Below, in pieces: positions 22,790-35,388 of a stretch of 64,000 nt of DNA. The translations under genes and the position numbers were made by a program. Where the stretch lies: positions 31,031 through 95,030 of the forward strand of contig CAXAMN010026472.1 of NCBI GenBank assembly GCA_963970005.1, given 5' to 3'. This DNA is from Durusdinium trenchii. Its lineage: Eukaryota; Sar; Dinophyceae; Suessiales; Symbiodiniaceae. The notes beneath the pieces were generated by a model. That model worked only from the letters and a program-made list of their open reading frames with translations. It made no database searches and was not told the origin of the DNA. Numbering within the stretch: the stretch's first letter is position 1; each line of letters opens with the position of its first letter.

Positions 22790-25646
22790 GTCGCGCAGTT
22801 TTGGTTGCTGGAAGACTTTTTTGCCTGTGCATGGTCAAAGGTCTGGGTCAAGAAGACAAGTGAGTGTTCCACTTTGCACAAGAACGTGCTCCCAGAATGT
22901 CATTTTTCGACTTCGATGTTTCTGTTCCTGACGAAAACGTTCACTGCCTTTCTCAGATGGTATTCATCAGCAGTCAAAAGGCAATCGATGGTTGTACAGA
23001 GTTGTACAGTGGGTTCAGTATATAGATGGCACAAAAACTGGCGACTTGGAGTGGCTGATCACAGACATGGGCTGTATATAATTCATTTACATCATATACT
23101 GTATGCTTTTTCATTCCTTTTGTATGAACCGAACTATCTCAAGTCGCTGTGGGTTTCCTTGCTCGTTGGCATTTCCTAACACGCAGGCACTTTGACACTG
23201 CCGGCCGCGGCCTCCAGCGACGACGCGCTCGGCAACCTCGGACCAGGATGTGTTGGTCCATGTTGGTGTTCTCTCTGGCCGAACGGCGTGCGACATTGGG
23301 CGAAGCAGGACACATTGGGCGAAGCGTTGGGTGTGGAAACCGTGCGGGAAACTCTGGCGATCTCTTCGGGCGGTCTTGACCTCTTGATGCGCCAAAAATC
23401 CTCCGTCCTGACGGATCTTGAGCCGAGAAGAGAAGATGCCGAAGGAAAAACAAGAGGATTTGCGAGCGGGGTCCGAAGCCGTGGTGAAAGGTTCTTAGAT
23501 CACACACTGGGGCATAGGCTCTCAATGCCATGGATGCTGAGAGATTTGGCCACATTGTTGAGTTACAGTATTCTCATCGCTGGTGGCTGCGGCTGGACGT
23601 CAGTTCTTTTTGGTCTTTCCCCATTGATGCACGTCCCCAGCAAAGACATACACACTCTTATGCTGGTGCAAGCGCCCGTCTAAGGAATCATACGTGTGCC
23701 CAACAAGGATAGAATTGGATAGGCCTTGGCCTTGGTTGAGAGCCATTGTAGTCATGCACATTGACCGGCAGCATTTAGCATCAAAAGGTTTCCATGCATG
23801 CAAGTATGAAACGAAGAGTTCTTGGGAAGTGCAGGTCTGCCTTTTTGACCATAACTCGTACCCATCAGCCTGCCAACAAGTCCATGAAACCTTGGCACTG
23901 AATCTTGCCCACTCTGCAGAACATGTATCATATTGTGGTGTAGTGTATTCAGCATTCTACCATGCTAGCAAGCGTGGATTTGTTTCCGACGTCCCGTCAC
24001 ACGAAATGCTTGTCGTCCAGTTTTGTACCAACTTTGACCAACCCCTCCTTTGTGTCCTTTTGAAAGAGACCACACCAACCGCCAACCCAGCACAACTCTA
24101 TCAACGCAGCACCACCCAGTCGTGACGGGTTTCATCCGGTGTCATCCGGTGTCATTCGGTGCGGTCGGACCGTCGGATGTGTTGGGCGTGGACGGTGGCG
24201 ACGGCTGCCTGCCTAGTTGGTTCTCAGCCTGCAGGAGAACTGGGAAAGAAAACGGAAGGAAGACTCCGGAAGAGATAGGACGTGCTATCCTGACTGATCC
24301 TGACCCAGTGCTGGTGTGAATCCTGCCAAACAGATGCCCCAAAGTTGGTCTTTACAATCCTGCGTCACCATGTAAGCCAGGCAACAGAGCCTCCTCTGGA
24401 TTATACATAGTGTTATGGCATCATTCCTGAACTTCTAAAGGTATGGCACCATAATGTGTCTGCTGGGGGAACCCACGGTTTGGATCACACACTCCTCATC
24501 AACCAGACTGGGGAAGAGCCAGGTCTTGCATGGAATATTCCGCTGAAGGTTTGCCTAACCAGGTTTTTCTCATTCTTTTGGGTGTTGGAACAAAACATGT
24601 ACAAAAAGGACACCTGTCAGCGTTTTTGTTTCGAGGCCATGCGCTGGCTGACCTGGAGACTTGGCCTTCCCGGGAGAAGGGAGAAGAACACTTTCTGAGA
24701 AATAGACATGTGACCTCACGTGACATGTCTCAAACTGGCCGGTATACACACATACACATATATATATATATTGTATATTATATACAGTATATACACTATA
24801 CAATGTGATTCAACATAATTTGATCTGGTTCCAATCCATCCTGAGTTGGTTGAACGATTACCGACTTGCAGAGGAGGTGCTCCTTTGTTATATAATTCAC
24901 CTGTGGCTCACATCCACATGCACCGAATATTCATGCGACCAGGGTCCTCCTTGCGGCGTGAGTCAGGAGTTCTGTCACGAGTCAGTCACGGGGGACTCCA
25001 ACACCTCAACGTAGAACATCGTAGCCCTTGCGCACCAAGAGAACACTGCGTAGTTTGCTAAGTGACTAGGCACTTGGTGAGGATTATCCAACGAGCCCAG
25101 GAAGAGCTCGACCTGGCAGAGACCTGCGAGTGGCGAGCCCAAGGGGCAAATTGCGTTGGGTGGACCGTTGATTATAATTTCTGGATGCCACTGGTTTGTA
25201 GATCATCCGTAGTGCGAGCAACTTTTGATGAGTTGCTGCCTATTTTGTCGAGGTATTTCAAATCTTCGTTTTCACAATGTGAGTTTAGTTCTGAACTGTT
25301 GATGAGTCTATCACATGCAACTTCTGGTATCTCTTATTTACATACAATGATGGATTGGCTGGGCTACAAAATAGCATGATGAAAGGCTCTCTTTTCCAAC
25401 GGGCACTCTTTGAATAGCTCCAAACTTCCATACTATTTTGGAACTCAATTAACCTTGATACTTACTGAATCCTTCCATTAACCTTGATACTGAAGTCCTT
25501 TGAGCATGAGGAAAAAACTTGGGTCTTGAACTCAACAAACTACTCTTTCGACTATAGCACCAACAGTCCCTTTAACAAGAACTCCTAACATGCCCGAACC
25601 CTCCGGCGTGCGGGTGCCTTTCTCCTGTGTTTGCTATGTCCACCAG
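22790..25646. other. Unresolved region with a few exon-like islands
   Basis: An open frame from about 23187 to 23480 (SSDDALGNLGPGCVGPCWC and onward) after an AG acceptor may be an exon. Another island at about 25082-25140 (IIQRAQEELDLAETCEWRAQ) may be an upstream exon of the gene at 25647. AT-rich dinucleotide runs occur near 24755-24805. Confidence 0.35.
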
Positions 25647-26586
25647 GTCCTGCCTGGCGAAGGGTGGTGGTTGGTGCACCACAGAGCAACGCTGCGTGGA
25701 AGACGACGTGGCCTATTGCGAGGCGGACGCCTGGAACGGATCAGCCGTCAACGACCTGGTGGGACGCACTGGCCACCACGTTTGGGGCGGACGCGGACGT
25801 GGCGCAATCAGTGAACGGGAAAGAAGAGAGATGGATCACCTGTTTGACACCTACCCCATGTTGAGACACCTGTTGAGGTCTTGAATTCAACCCAAATAGG
25901 ACTAGGACTCGGACCTCTATAGTTCTCCCAGCAACCAAGGAGAGCCTCATTGGCTTGGCAGGATTCACGGATGATTGTGGCTCGGACGAAGAGGGCCAGA
26001 AGCCGCATGTGCGACCTTGGATCGACAAAGGCGCCAGAAAGCCGGAATATTGAATATTTGAGAATTTGAGAGACTGTTCCAGAAGAGAAAGCCGGGCAAG
26101 CTTGTATGTCATCACCAGGTTGCAGCCTTGCCTTGAGACTAGTAGTCTCTCGAATTTCCTGTGAAAGAAGACAATACTCGTACCAGGTACCATCGAACGG
26201 CCAGCTTTCAAGTTGGAATGAGGGGTGGTATATAAGGGATTTTAGAGGAGATGGGCAGTCTTTGTTTTTCACAACAACACGTTGAATCAATGGTGCAAGC
26301 TGCAAAGTGCAGCTCAATCGCAATCGAGCATGCAGTATGCAACGTACAGTGTTTTTTGATGGCACATGTCTCTTTTGATGACTTGGGATGGTCTTTGAAC
26401 AACAAGTAAGTCTTCAACCCTTGACACCAGAGCCGTTTGTGCCTCGGAGGCGTTCTTGTGTCCTACATCCATGAGAATGGTACGTGCTGCGGCACGGGCA
26501 TCGTCCACCGGGCGTACCACGTTCTCGAAGAATACACTGTCCTCCTTCAGGATGCTCAGCTGAAAAGCAAAGGGTGGAGCAATTAG
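25647..26586 (+). CDS. Unknown Cys-containing protein, three exons
   Basis: Exon 25647-25758 reads SCLAKGGGWCTTEQRCVEDD, continues AYCEADAWNGSAVNDL and ends at a GT donor. Exon 25940-26030 reads ESLIGLAGFTDDCGSDEEGQ, then KPHVRPWIDK, and ends with G before a GC donor. Exon 26450-26586 starts with GC, restoring Gly, and reads GVLVSYIHENGTCCGTGIVH, then RAYHVLEEYTVLLQ, to a stop at 26584-26586. All junctions are in phase. The spaced cysteines suggest an extracellular or lumenal protein, but I do not recognise a family. The reverse strand is also open over parts of it; splice-site fit favours the + strand. Confidence 0.55.
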
Positions 26587-26671
26587 GAGGAACTGGGCAC
26601 TGCCTGCATATTTCTCGTTTCATGATGAACACGGTTTGTTGGGGGCAGCGTTTATGATTCTTTTTTGAGCT

Positions 26672-26892
26672 GGACTAGGACACTACTAGGGGCTCCTGGC
26701 CTTACTACTAGGAGCAAGGACGCACCGGTTTTTTTCCCGAAGTTCACGACCTTGGGCACCCGGACATGCGATGGCCTCCAACCTACTAGCTTCTTGCTAC
26801 TAGTAGCGATGCCAGGAGCCCCTAGTAGCTTCTTGTTCCTAGTAGTAAGGCCAGGAGCGCCTAGTAGCGTTCTTGTTACTAGTAGCGATGGG
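26672..26892 (+). repeat. CTAGT​AG dispersed repeat, long cluster
   Basis: About ten units with spacers AAGGCCAGGAGCC, GATGCCAGGAGCC, TTCTTGTTC and GTCCTTGCTC. In the middle (26768-26786) it contains GCGATGGCCTCCAACCTA, the core of the second repeat family, so the two families are physically joined here. Confidence 0.85.
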
Positions 26893-27532
26893 ACTCGACA
26901 ATGCCCAAGGACGGCTCCAAAGAGGAAGTGAGCCTTGTCCCACTTCAGACCTCGTGTGATGCTTCGCTTGGTTCTATCCCAGAGTCAGAATGTGAGTTAG
27001 TAAGCTTTGCTGAACATGTCTTGACTAAGGAGCTTTGCTTGATATGAGTCTGAGACTAGATTCCCCAAACCAATGGTTTATGTATGTTTATGTGATTATA
27101 GATGTCTTGCCGGTTTGCGTAGTGTCCCTACGAAGGCTAGCCGACTATGCAATTTGATGTTCCCAAGGGTGGAATTGAATGGAGAGCAAGTTGCGCAGTC
27201 TTATTGTTCCATCGTTTGTGAGTTGAGAGTGACAAGCTTTGTGGGCCCCCCTGGCTGAAATCAGGTGCACGACAAGAGAGAGGGGGCTACGAATGGCGCT
27301 AGGGATGCCATATGGAAGAGACCCCAAAACAACCTCCACGACAAAAAGACAAAGCTTTTTGATCGGGTCTTGTTTTGGCCGTGGATGGTCGAAGACACCG
27401 GAGGAAGACAGAGCGGTGGAACAAGCGGAAGCCCGCGAAGAAGAAGGACGAGAATTCGGAGCAGCACGGCCGCGTTAGCGGCGGAGCGTCAAATCTACTT
27501 GTAGGTGATTTGGGGCACCTGACAGCAAGATT

Positions 27533-27563
27533 TGCCGCTATTAGGTTGGAGGCCAATAAAGAC
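27533..27563 (+). repeat. TTAGGTTGGAGGCCA dispersed repeat
   Basis: 'CCGCTATTAGGTTGGAGGCC', a single unit of the second dispersed family, also at 52980, 54945, 63655 and inside 26768-26786. Confidence 0.65.
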
Positions 27564-28084
27564 ATGTCAAAGAGGTACTCGGTTGTCCAGTGAAGTGATT
27601 GACGCGACTCTACTAACTTGACTTCTTTTGTTGTGGTTGAAGCAGGATTCTAATTGTTCATGATGAGTTGTTGATGGTTGGATGTTGATGTACGCGTTGA
27701 TAGATATTGAGAACCGGTATTAGGTGGGACGGGTTGATAGCGAGTACTAAGTACTTGCATTATACATCATTTTGCCAATCCACATTGCCTCAAGCTGCCA
27801 TGGGATCTCAGTATCCAGCTGCCAATCCCTCAATTCAGAGAAGATTTACTTTAAGCCCTTTCACTGGTCGTGTTACACACATTGCAACTGACTCTGCAAT
27901 GTCAAAGTCGAGGTACCACAACATCGAATTCAGGCCGGACATGTGGAGTGGTGGGATGATCGTTGTGCCATTCATTTAGATCAACAACTGCGGACGTGAC
28001 TCGCGGTCCGCATGGGCACCATGGACACCCAAAACAGTTGGGTGGGTGTGTTTGGATTTGGATGGGTACATCAATGAAAATTTA

Positions 28085-28650
28085 TCAAGAAAGGTAGCTC
28101 TTTAGGGGATACCTTGAGTTTGTCTTGCGAAGCAAGTGTCGGCTCGTCCGGGTCGAATAATTGATCGCTCAATTCAGGACCCCCCCCCCCCCTCGAATAG
28201 ATTTTTCAATACAGAACCCCCCGCCCCCGCCCCCTTGGAATTGATTTTTCAATACAGACCCCACCCCCCCCCTCCCCCTCTAAAATCAATTCTCTCCTGG
28301 AGAACGTCTTCGTGAGCCTCTCATGATTTCAGGATAGTTGAAACCCTCTTGAACATTCAGAAAGAGTGAATATGAAATTCTAATCACGAAAGGTGTTCCC
28401 CGAGGGGATACATACCTAGAGTTTGTTTTGTGAAGCACGTCAATTCTCTCCTGGGGAGCGTCTTCGTGAGCCTCTTATGGTTTCAGGATAGTTCAAATCC
28501 TATGATGTTCCGATTCAATGCTCACCGATGATCTGAGCCATGGGGCAAGTTTGTTTTCCTAAGAATCTTTTTGAACCTTTCGAGAGCATATGTTTGAACA
28601 TTTAGAGTGCATATGAACATATATTTGCGAAAGGTCGCCTCCGAGGGGAT
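28085..28650 (+). repeat. Three-copy module around GAAAGGT...GGGGATA
   Basis: A module starting GAAAGGT and followed by GGGGATA occurs at about 28090, 28388 and 28630. Two copies carry GAGTTTGTNTTGNGAAGCA after it. A second module, CAATTCTCTCCTGG followed by CGTCTTCGTGAGCCTCT and TTTCAGGATAGTT, occurs at about 28286 and 28440. Poly-C runs at 28180-28190 and 28260-28275 lie between. No coding frame. Confidence 0.6.
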
Positions 28651-28774
28651 AAATCACCATGTCGAACATTGCATTTTTGTTCCTGCCTCTCGCGTTCTCT
28701 TCTCTTCCCGCTGTCCTACCTTTCGTGTCTCCCTCCTCTCAAGTGTTACCTGTGTCATGGCGTCGAGAGAGAAA

Positions 28775-28855
28775 GAAAGGAAAGGAAAGGAACGGAACGG
28801 AAAGGAAAGGACGAGACAAGACAAGACAAGACAAGAAAAGAAAAGAAACTACCAT
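28775..28855. repeat. Purine pentamer microsatellite
   Basis: AAAGG, AACGG, AGACA and AAGAA pentamers in a row. The long + strand frames over it are low-complexity artefacts. Confidence 0.85.
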
Positions 28856-31800
28856 TACTCACTACTATTTGTTCTTTCAGATAACGCTCTCATTCACATG
28901 GATCATGATTGCCCCGTGCAGGGACATCTTATGACATGATGCATCTTGATGACGTATTCTCACAGTGCAGGCAATCCTATTGCTTCAAGGGACTCAGCAA
29001 ATGACCAAAACAACAGACGTCACATCTGATGTCACAATGCGCTCTTACCCACGCATCGCCCATTTGGCCAGGTACTTCAAGCCCCAAGAGCTCACAGTGC
29101 TTTCTGGGCTTCGGCCCGGGGATTTGGTGCAGGCTTCGACGGATGAAACTGAAGTTGGACTTCAAAGGGATGTCCAGGACATCCCATTGCCCAAGGCTGC
29201 GTTGAAAGCCACTACCGTGCAAGCTCTACCTCGACTATTTAGTGTATGCGATCGATATGCACAAAGTCAACCTTCTGAGGTCGCTGGTGGAGGGCGCGGT
29301 TAGAAAAAGACTCTTCGAAAAAAGGACACAGAATGACAGAACGTGCATGGACTCTGTCAGCGAAAGTTAGCCCAGGAACCTGCAATGGTAGCTTTTGGTG
29401 TTCCTTTGAAGGGTTGGCTAGTAACGGCGGCTAGTATGGGTGTGCAGACCCCATGATCTAGGAATTTAGGTCGACCTCTTCTCGTCTCGCACGGGCATTC
29501 GTGTCCCAACAGGACGTTGTTTTGACCATGTCAACCGGCTCCATTCTTTTTCAAAGCACCTGGAGCTGATGCTCTAACCGTTAACCACCTCTTTTGTTGG
29601 CGCTTTGAGCTCCGGTTTCAGCCTGGTCCAGTCACCATGACCAGGCCCACTTCGCTGTGAAGACCAAGGACGCTGGGGAAGAGCTGGTCAAGAGCCGGCC
29701 GCGGCGCCTGGTGGTCGTTGTTTCAGGTTCTTCCGTTTATTTGGGGTGCAAGAACATGCCAAAATCCTGAGAACTGATGTATGAGCATGGGATACAAGAC
29801 TTTTCAAGATCTCTAAAGTTCTAAGGACAATAATGCAATCTTCAACATTCCGTATTCATGAAGTCGTGGGACCATAGAGGACCATCGTTTGAATTTTGTG
29901 GTCCCTTCTTCATCTCACAGCTGTCCGGTTCAACCGCGCCGAGGCGCACCGAGCCGGCTGTGGTGGTGAACACCACCAGGCCGGGTGTTGTTGCATGGCG
30001 ACCGTTTGGATCTGTTCGCCTGTTCTGGCCATGCGACCGCTTGGCATGCGATGCACGTTTTCTGGCGTCGTGCTTCGGAAGTGCTAAAGACCTGCCAGTG
30101 GAAACCGGCACAAGAGGATGTGTGAGGATGCCTCACAAGCACCAGGTATTCAAGGACCTTGTAAATTGATTGTTGTGCAAAGGCGGTTCAAGCGGTACTA
30201 CTGAGTGTACCCATCGCTTGTCCATGAAATGATGCTTTCTTTTTTGTTTTTAGATCCCGAAAGCGACAAGACGTGAGCGACAAGACGTGCCCAGATGTGG
30301 AGGACGCATGTCGCAGTGAACTTTACCTCGGACCACATCGTGAGCATTTTGCCTCGGGACTTCCTGGCCGCTTGGAGCAGACCAGGGTGGACACCGCAAA
30401 AGATTGCTAGGGTTGATCCGATCAGATCTGGAGGTGGACAGTTTTGGGGATTCTGAACTAGGAGATGCGACATTGGGTTGAACAATAAGCAAGAACCATT
30501 CATCATTGTACCCATTTCTTCAATACCTGCAGTTCAGTGTTGGTTTTGTGTCTCATCCCTATGGCTCCCTAGGGCCACTCGGCGAGAGTCGTGGCCAGGT
30601 GGACTTGACGAACGACACCTTGGCACCTGGTCGTGCCAGGTGGGAGTGGCGGTTCTGAGTCGATGTCGGACTGTCAGACTGCTTAGCTTCAGACACCAAT
30701 GGCGCTCCAAATCCAACATGCAGAAGCCTTTCCTGATGTTTGAGTCTATACTTTGAACGTGGCCTACGCCAACAGCAAATTTGGCCCAGCCGTCAGCCAG
30801 CCCGACAGGCATACGGAGCTGTGATCCGCCGGAGGGCGCTGTGCGCGCCGGACCCGCGGAAGAAATGGCACTGGGTCGACGGGTGGAAGAGCACTCCTCA
30901 GTAGATGGTATGGTCCTGACATGTCCTGACTGTCCTGACATGAGCTGCTTCAATTTCCTTGAGCTGGTTGGAACAGGTGCACGAACCTCCAACATGGTAT
31001 ACATTCCTCCACAGAAACAGGGGGTTTTGCACTTCCATGTTAGTGAGTCGGAGGGTATTTACCAACAGGATCCAACAGGTACCCTCCGCCTGTCACTGAT
31101 TGGTGTGGTTGTCCCCAAATTTCCAGTAGCTCACTAGATGAAACGCTTCACAGGAGGTTGGACCCACCTTTTGAACAGATTTGAGATGATGAGTTTTCTT
31201 CAAGGCATCGGAAGCCGAGGGACGGAGGAGTTTTGAACAAATCTTCACAAGTAGCTACTGTACTGCACTCCTTGAAGGTTTGTGTTTGTCCAATCCCGTT
31301 GTCGTACTTAGCCGCTTGGCTCATAGACTCATAGGGGAAGAGTCCGATGATCCGAGAACTATGACAGCTGAAGCGATGACACTGGAGTGTCCCATATGCA
31401 TGGCTGAGTGGTTTCTTGTGAGGTTAAAGCACCTCGAATTTGAGAAGCAACTGACCGACTTCAGGCACAGCATGATTCGCATCATGCAGATTTTGCAGGT
31501 AGCACCGCAACTGCTAGGCCGCTAGGCATTCTGCTAGCTAGGCGTGAACCAAACAAACACTGACCGGAGACTCTCCGGGACAGACCAAAACTGCGGAGTC
31601 CATGCGGACCTCGGCTTTCCATTGGCTTAAGTTATTTTTGCTTCAGGTCAGAATCCACAGACCAAGTCGAACAGGTTTGGGAGTTGCACCAGCAACGAGA
31701 GTGGTCTTAGCTCAGACCAGACGACTTCGGTACGCCATGGCCTGCGTGAAAACTGGGAGCCCCGAGGAGTCAGTGCGAAAGCTGTTTGACTTGATGAGGT

Positions 31801-33006
31801 AGTCAGGTCCATAGAAGTGATGGGTCACCCCAAACAGGACAGATTGATGTCATTATGGATTTGTTAAACAGATTGCCGTTTTGTGATCCTTTTGTACAAG
31901 TAAAGTAGGAGAACTGATTCATCTGAATGCCTGAATGAATAGCCATTCAGACCAATCGTTCGGTTAAGAAAAACCGGTCGAACTGTCGACCTGTGAGGAC
32001 TCCATGCGAGCGATGGGGATCTTCTTGGTGAGGCGTGGATGGCGGAACGGTGAGGAACCTGGCTCTGGTGAGAGCACATTCTGTCAACTCTGCTTAAAAA
32101 GCTACATCCCAAGTGTTCTTTCCACTCTCAATTCAACTGATTCTTTTGTTTTCTTTATGCATGGTTTTGTCAGGATACCCGTGCAGGTTCTCCATGTGCG
32201 TTCGCATTTCTGCGGCCTTTTTCTGCTCCGTTGGCCTCGGTCCCAGGCGGCGAGCCGAGGCAGCGGAGAAGGGAACGCCCAAGAGCTTCCCCACACTCCG
32301 CCAGGAGCCTTCCGCATAGCGTGAGCCGAACACGTTCAACGACGTTCAACGACGTTCAGCATGGAGCTTGATAAAGGACACCGAGCTCGATGAATCATGG
32401 GAAATCGAGGACCCAGGATGTAAACCTAGGTGTTTGAATGTATTTGGCAAGTAACGGCACGATCCCCAGAATCGATCTTTATCCATCCAAAGATCATCGA
32501 AGCATCTGAAAGACTTGGTTTGTTTGTGGAAGAGAAACTCGATGAAACATCATGCTCTATGTCCATTTGAACATTTTCCTTGGGTTGGGGGGACTACACG
32601 ACCATCCGACCATCGACCTTGTTGAGATATGATGAGATCTTCTTTTGCTACTCAAAAAAACATATTTAGCGGTTACTCGTTTGATATGGTAGCTGTTGGC
32701 GTTGCAGTGAGATCTGGACTTTGAAACACCCACTTTGTGAAGCAAGCCAGCCAGGCTTGTCCAGGTGGATATGTCTCAACATAGTGAACCTCCGAATCTT
32801 TGATGTCCAACCTTCGGTTCCAATGTATCTGCAGTTTTACTACATCTTCATGGTCAGCACGGTAGAAATAGTGACACGATGTGACACATGTTCATGTTAA
32901 CCATACGCATCGTTGAAGACCTTTGCACCTGAATAAACCATGACCAATTGCATCATCTCTTTCCGCGCAAAGCTGATTGCCCGCCACTTGCGATTCCATT
33001 CGCCGA

Positions 33007-33107
33007 GGGATGCGACTTCAGCTCGGCCCAGGAGTGGTTTGCTTTGTCGCCCGAGCAGCAGGCAGCCTTCGAAGAAGAGGCTCGAAGCCTCAGGAGCCTT
33101 GGCCAGA
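33007..33107 (+). CDS. Possible exon, unknown
   Basis: After an AG, the frame reads GCDFSSAQEWFALSPEQQAA followed by FEEEARSLRSLGQ, a plausible helix-rich segment with a GC-rich third position unlike the surrounding DNA. No partner exon was joined. Confidence 0.35.
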
Positions 33108-33649
33108 TGCAAGCATTGATGTCCAGTTCTCCAGGTTCTTTGGACATGTTTGCTATGGGGTCAGTTCATATCAGTTCTTTTGTCGGGTGTGGTGTGAGTT
33201 CGGAAGACATTAAGAGAATGGGCATGAGATCAAGGATTCTCCCCAATTCAAAGTCCAAAGCAACTTAGAGAAAACCCAAGTCCACCGACTCGATGGTGTG
33301 GCCCTTTAATGTGAGGATCCTGCACCCAGCTCATGGCATTTCGCCTTGTGTGCGGGGGGGGACTCCCTTGATTTTTCTCTTCAAGATTTTGGTATCCTTG
33401 AGAAGACCTTGTTTGCATGTTTGTATGCAGCTCATACGGCACCCCGATTCATGGATTTTGGGCGCCAGTTGGTGTTGGCATCAATTTATTGCCAGGGTGG
33501 CGAACTCATTGCCCTTGATGTTTTTTTTTGAAGTCAAGACCTTCGTGGGGTTGGTCCGGGTAGGTCCTACGTGATGTTGGGGGATCCAACCACTACTTTC
33601 TAATTCTAATTTAAATTGAATACGAATTCGTAGCTTCATTTTTCTAATA

Positions 33650-33700
33650 GCGAACCTTGTTCCTAGTAGTAAGGCCAGGAGCCCCTAGTAGCGTCCCTGT
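33650..33700 (+). repeat. CTAGTAG dispersed repeat
   Basis: 'TTCCTAGTAGTAAGGCCAGG' followed by 'AGCCCCTAGTAGCGTCC'. It lies just upstream of the exon at 33729. Confidence 0.75.
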
Positions 33701-33728
33701 GGTGCTCATGTTGTGCCCCAAAGGTGAG

Positions 33729-33875
33729 GTCTTGCGCAGTGCTGCCTCCTCGATCGGTCTGAGGAGAACTACGGCGGCCGATGCCAAGGAGGTGTTGAAG
33801 CGACAGGAAGAGGCTTCAATGCTGCGCAAACCAACGCCGGTGAAGGCGTGTCTTGGCTGGAAACCGGCAGAGTTG
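33729..33875 (+). CDS. Probable exon, unknown
   Basis: Bounded by AG before 33729 and GT at 33876, 49 whole codons. Reads VLRSAASSIGLRRTTAADAK, then EVLKRQEEASMLRKPTPVKA, then CLGWKPAEL. A second island at 34012-34120 (LLQFARLRQEGSKKRSREKV) may follow but is not in phase with it. LLQFAR recurs at 34731. Family unknown. Confidence 0.45.
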
Positions 33876-34372
33876 GTACCTCTAGTCATTTTGGAAGCTT
33901 GCAGTAGCGAAACCTCAAAAGGAAGACTTGACCTGACTATATTTGCACTACAATATAGGGTGAGCCATTCAAAGTAACTGAAATTATTTGAACACTTGTG
34001 CATCCCCAGCCTTGCTGCAATTTGCCCGGCTGAGGCAGGAGGGCAGCAAAAAGAGGTCTCGTGAGAAGGTGGAGGCCATGCCGACGCCCCAATTCCCAGT
34101 GAGGACTGAACAGCCGTGAGCTACTGTGCAGGGGAAAGGCAGCAGGGTATTTGATGTGTCGAAATAGAATGTTAGTAGAATGTAGCAGAGACTTCATTGA
34201 AACAACATGTCATCATTTCACTCGACATCATAGTGAGTGTTTGTGCCAAGCACCATTTGCACTGCTCAGTTTGGAGTGCAGATGCCAAATCGGTCAAACT
34301 TGTGGAGGAATCATCGAGGAATCTGTTTTGTTCCTTGGCTTCCAGACCTCTCCATTTCGATCATAATATGGT

Positions 34373-34530
34373 AGAAACAAGAAGCAAGTAGAAACAAGTG
34401 CCACGCTAGTAGTAACAAGTGCCACGCTAGTAGTAACAGGTGCCTTACTAGTAGTAACCAGAAGCTACTAGTAACAGGTGCCACGCTAGTAGTAACAGGT
34501 GCCTTACTAGTAGTAACAAGAAGCTATTTG
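34373..34530 (-). repeat. CTAGTAG dispersed repeat, reverse orientation
   Basis: Units GCTAGTAGTAACAAGTGCCAC and CTTACTAGTAGTAACAGGTGC repeat about seven times. This is the reverse-strand form, with a spacer set (GGCACCTGTT) differing from the other clusters. Confidence 0.75.
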
Positions 34531-34829
34531 ACAAGACCCGACGGCGCCGGGAGGAAGGCTGCTCGGGAGCCGCTGGATTCGCTGAATGCTTTGCGCCAGG
34601 CAAGACTCGCGACGGGGCAGCGGTGAAGCCGGAGAGAAATGGCTAAGGGCTAAGAGCATTTGAGAGCTATGTGATTGTATTAGCTGCTATAAACAGCAAT
34701 AATCGTGTGCATTTTCTCAACACCTTTTGCTGCAATTTGCACGGTTCCTCCCTGAAGCTGAAGCGTTGATTATTCCCGAGAGCGTCTGCGAAGGGTTCTT
34801 CGTAAAAAAGCATCTGCAGAACTACGTAT

Positions 34830-35035
34830 CATCTACGTATCATCTACATCTTCACATCTTCACCTCTGCACATCCACATTCTCACCTATATCTCTGCTCA
34901 TCTTCATCATCTTCACACATCTACATCTCTGCTCATCTCAGCTCATCTTCATCTCTGCTCATCTTCACATCTGCACATCTACATCTCTGCTCATCTTCAC
35001 ATCCTCACATCTACAGCTCACATCTTCACCTCTCG
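34830..35035. repeat. CATCTTCACATC low-complexity tract
   Basis: Irregular repetition of CTACATCTCTGCTCATCTTC and CATCTTCACATC. It precedes the satellite arrays. A similar tract follows them at 36515-36850. Confidence 0.75.
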
Positions 35036-35094
35036 CTCTTCTTAACTTTCTCTCTTAAGGCCGGGGGCAGTGCCGCCGGACCGCCACGAAACGC

Positions 35095-35380
35095 AACCCT
35101 CTGCAGAGATCGTGCGTGTCGAGCCCACGCAATGCAGGCGAGAGTGCGATTTGTCTCTGTCCGTCGCAACCCTCTGCGGAGATCGTGCGTGTCGGATGCG
35201 CAAAATGCAGGCGAGAGTGCGATTTGTCTCTGTCGCGGGCAACCCTGGCCCTCTGCGGAGATCGTGCGTGTCGGATGCGCGAAATGCAGGCGAGAGTGCG
35301 CTTTGTCCCGGTCGCGGGCAACCCTCTGCGGAGATCGTGCGTGTCGGATGCGCGAAATGCAGTGCGACTTGTCCCGGAGC
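35095..35380 (+). repeat. ~64 bp tandem array, 4-5 units
   Basis: Unit contains CTCTGCGGAGATCGTGCGTG, TCGGATGCGCGAAATGCAGG and CGAGAGTGCGATTTGTC. Units differ slightly in length. Open frames exist on both strands, as expected for such repeats. Confidence 0.8.
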
Positions 35381-35388
35381 AATCTGTG

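Larger units (their letters stand above)
26893..33006. other. Long unresolved stretch with isolated exon-like islands
   Basis: No gene could be assembled. Exon-like islands with splice-like borders: about 29648-29709 (AHFAVKTKDAGEELVKSRPR), 29920-30070 and 30790-30895. Repeats are listed separately. The island at 31380-31420 has a CPIC motif but no second Cys/His half of a RING finger. Confidence 0.35.

Noticed and set aside
31405-31430. CPIC motif suggesting a RING finger
   Set aside because: No further Cys/His pairs at RING spacing follow.
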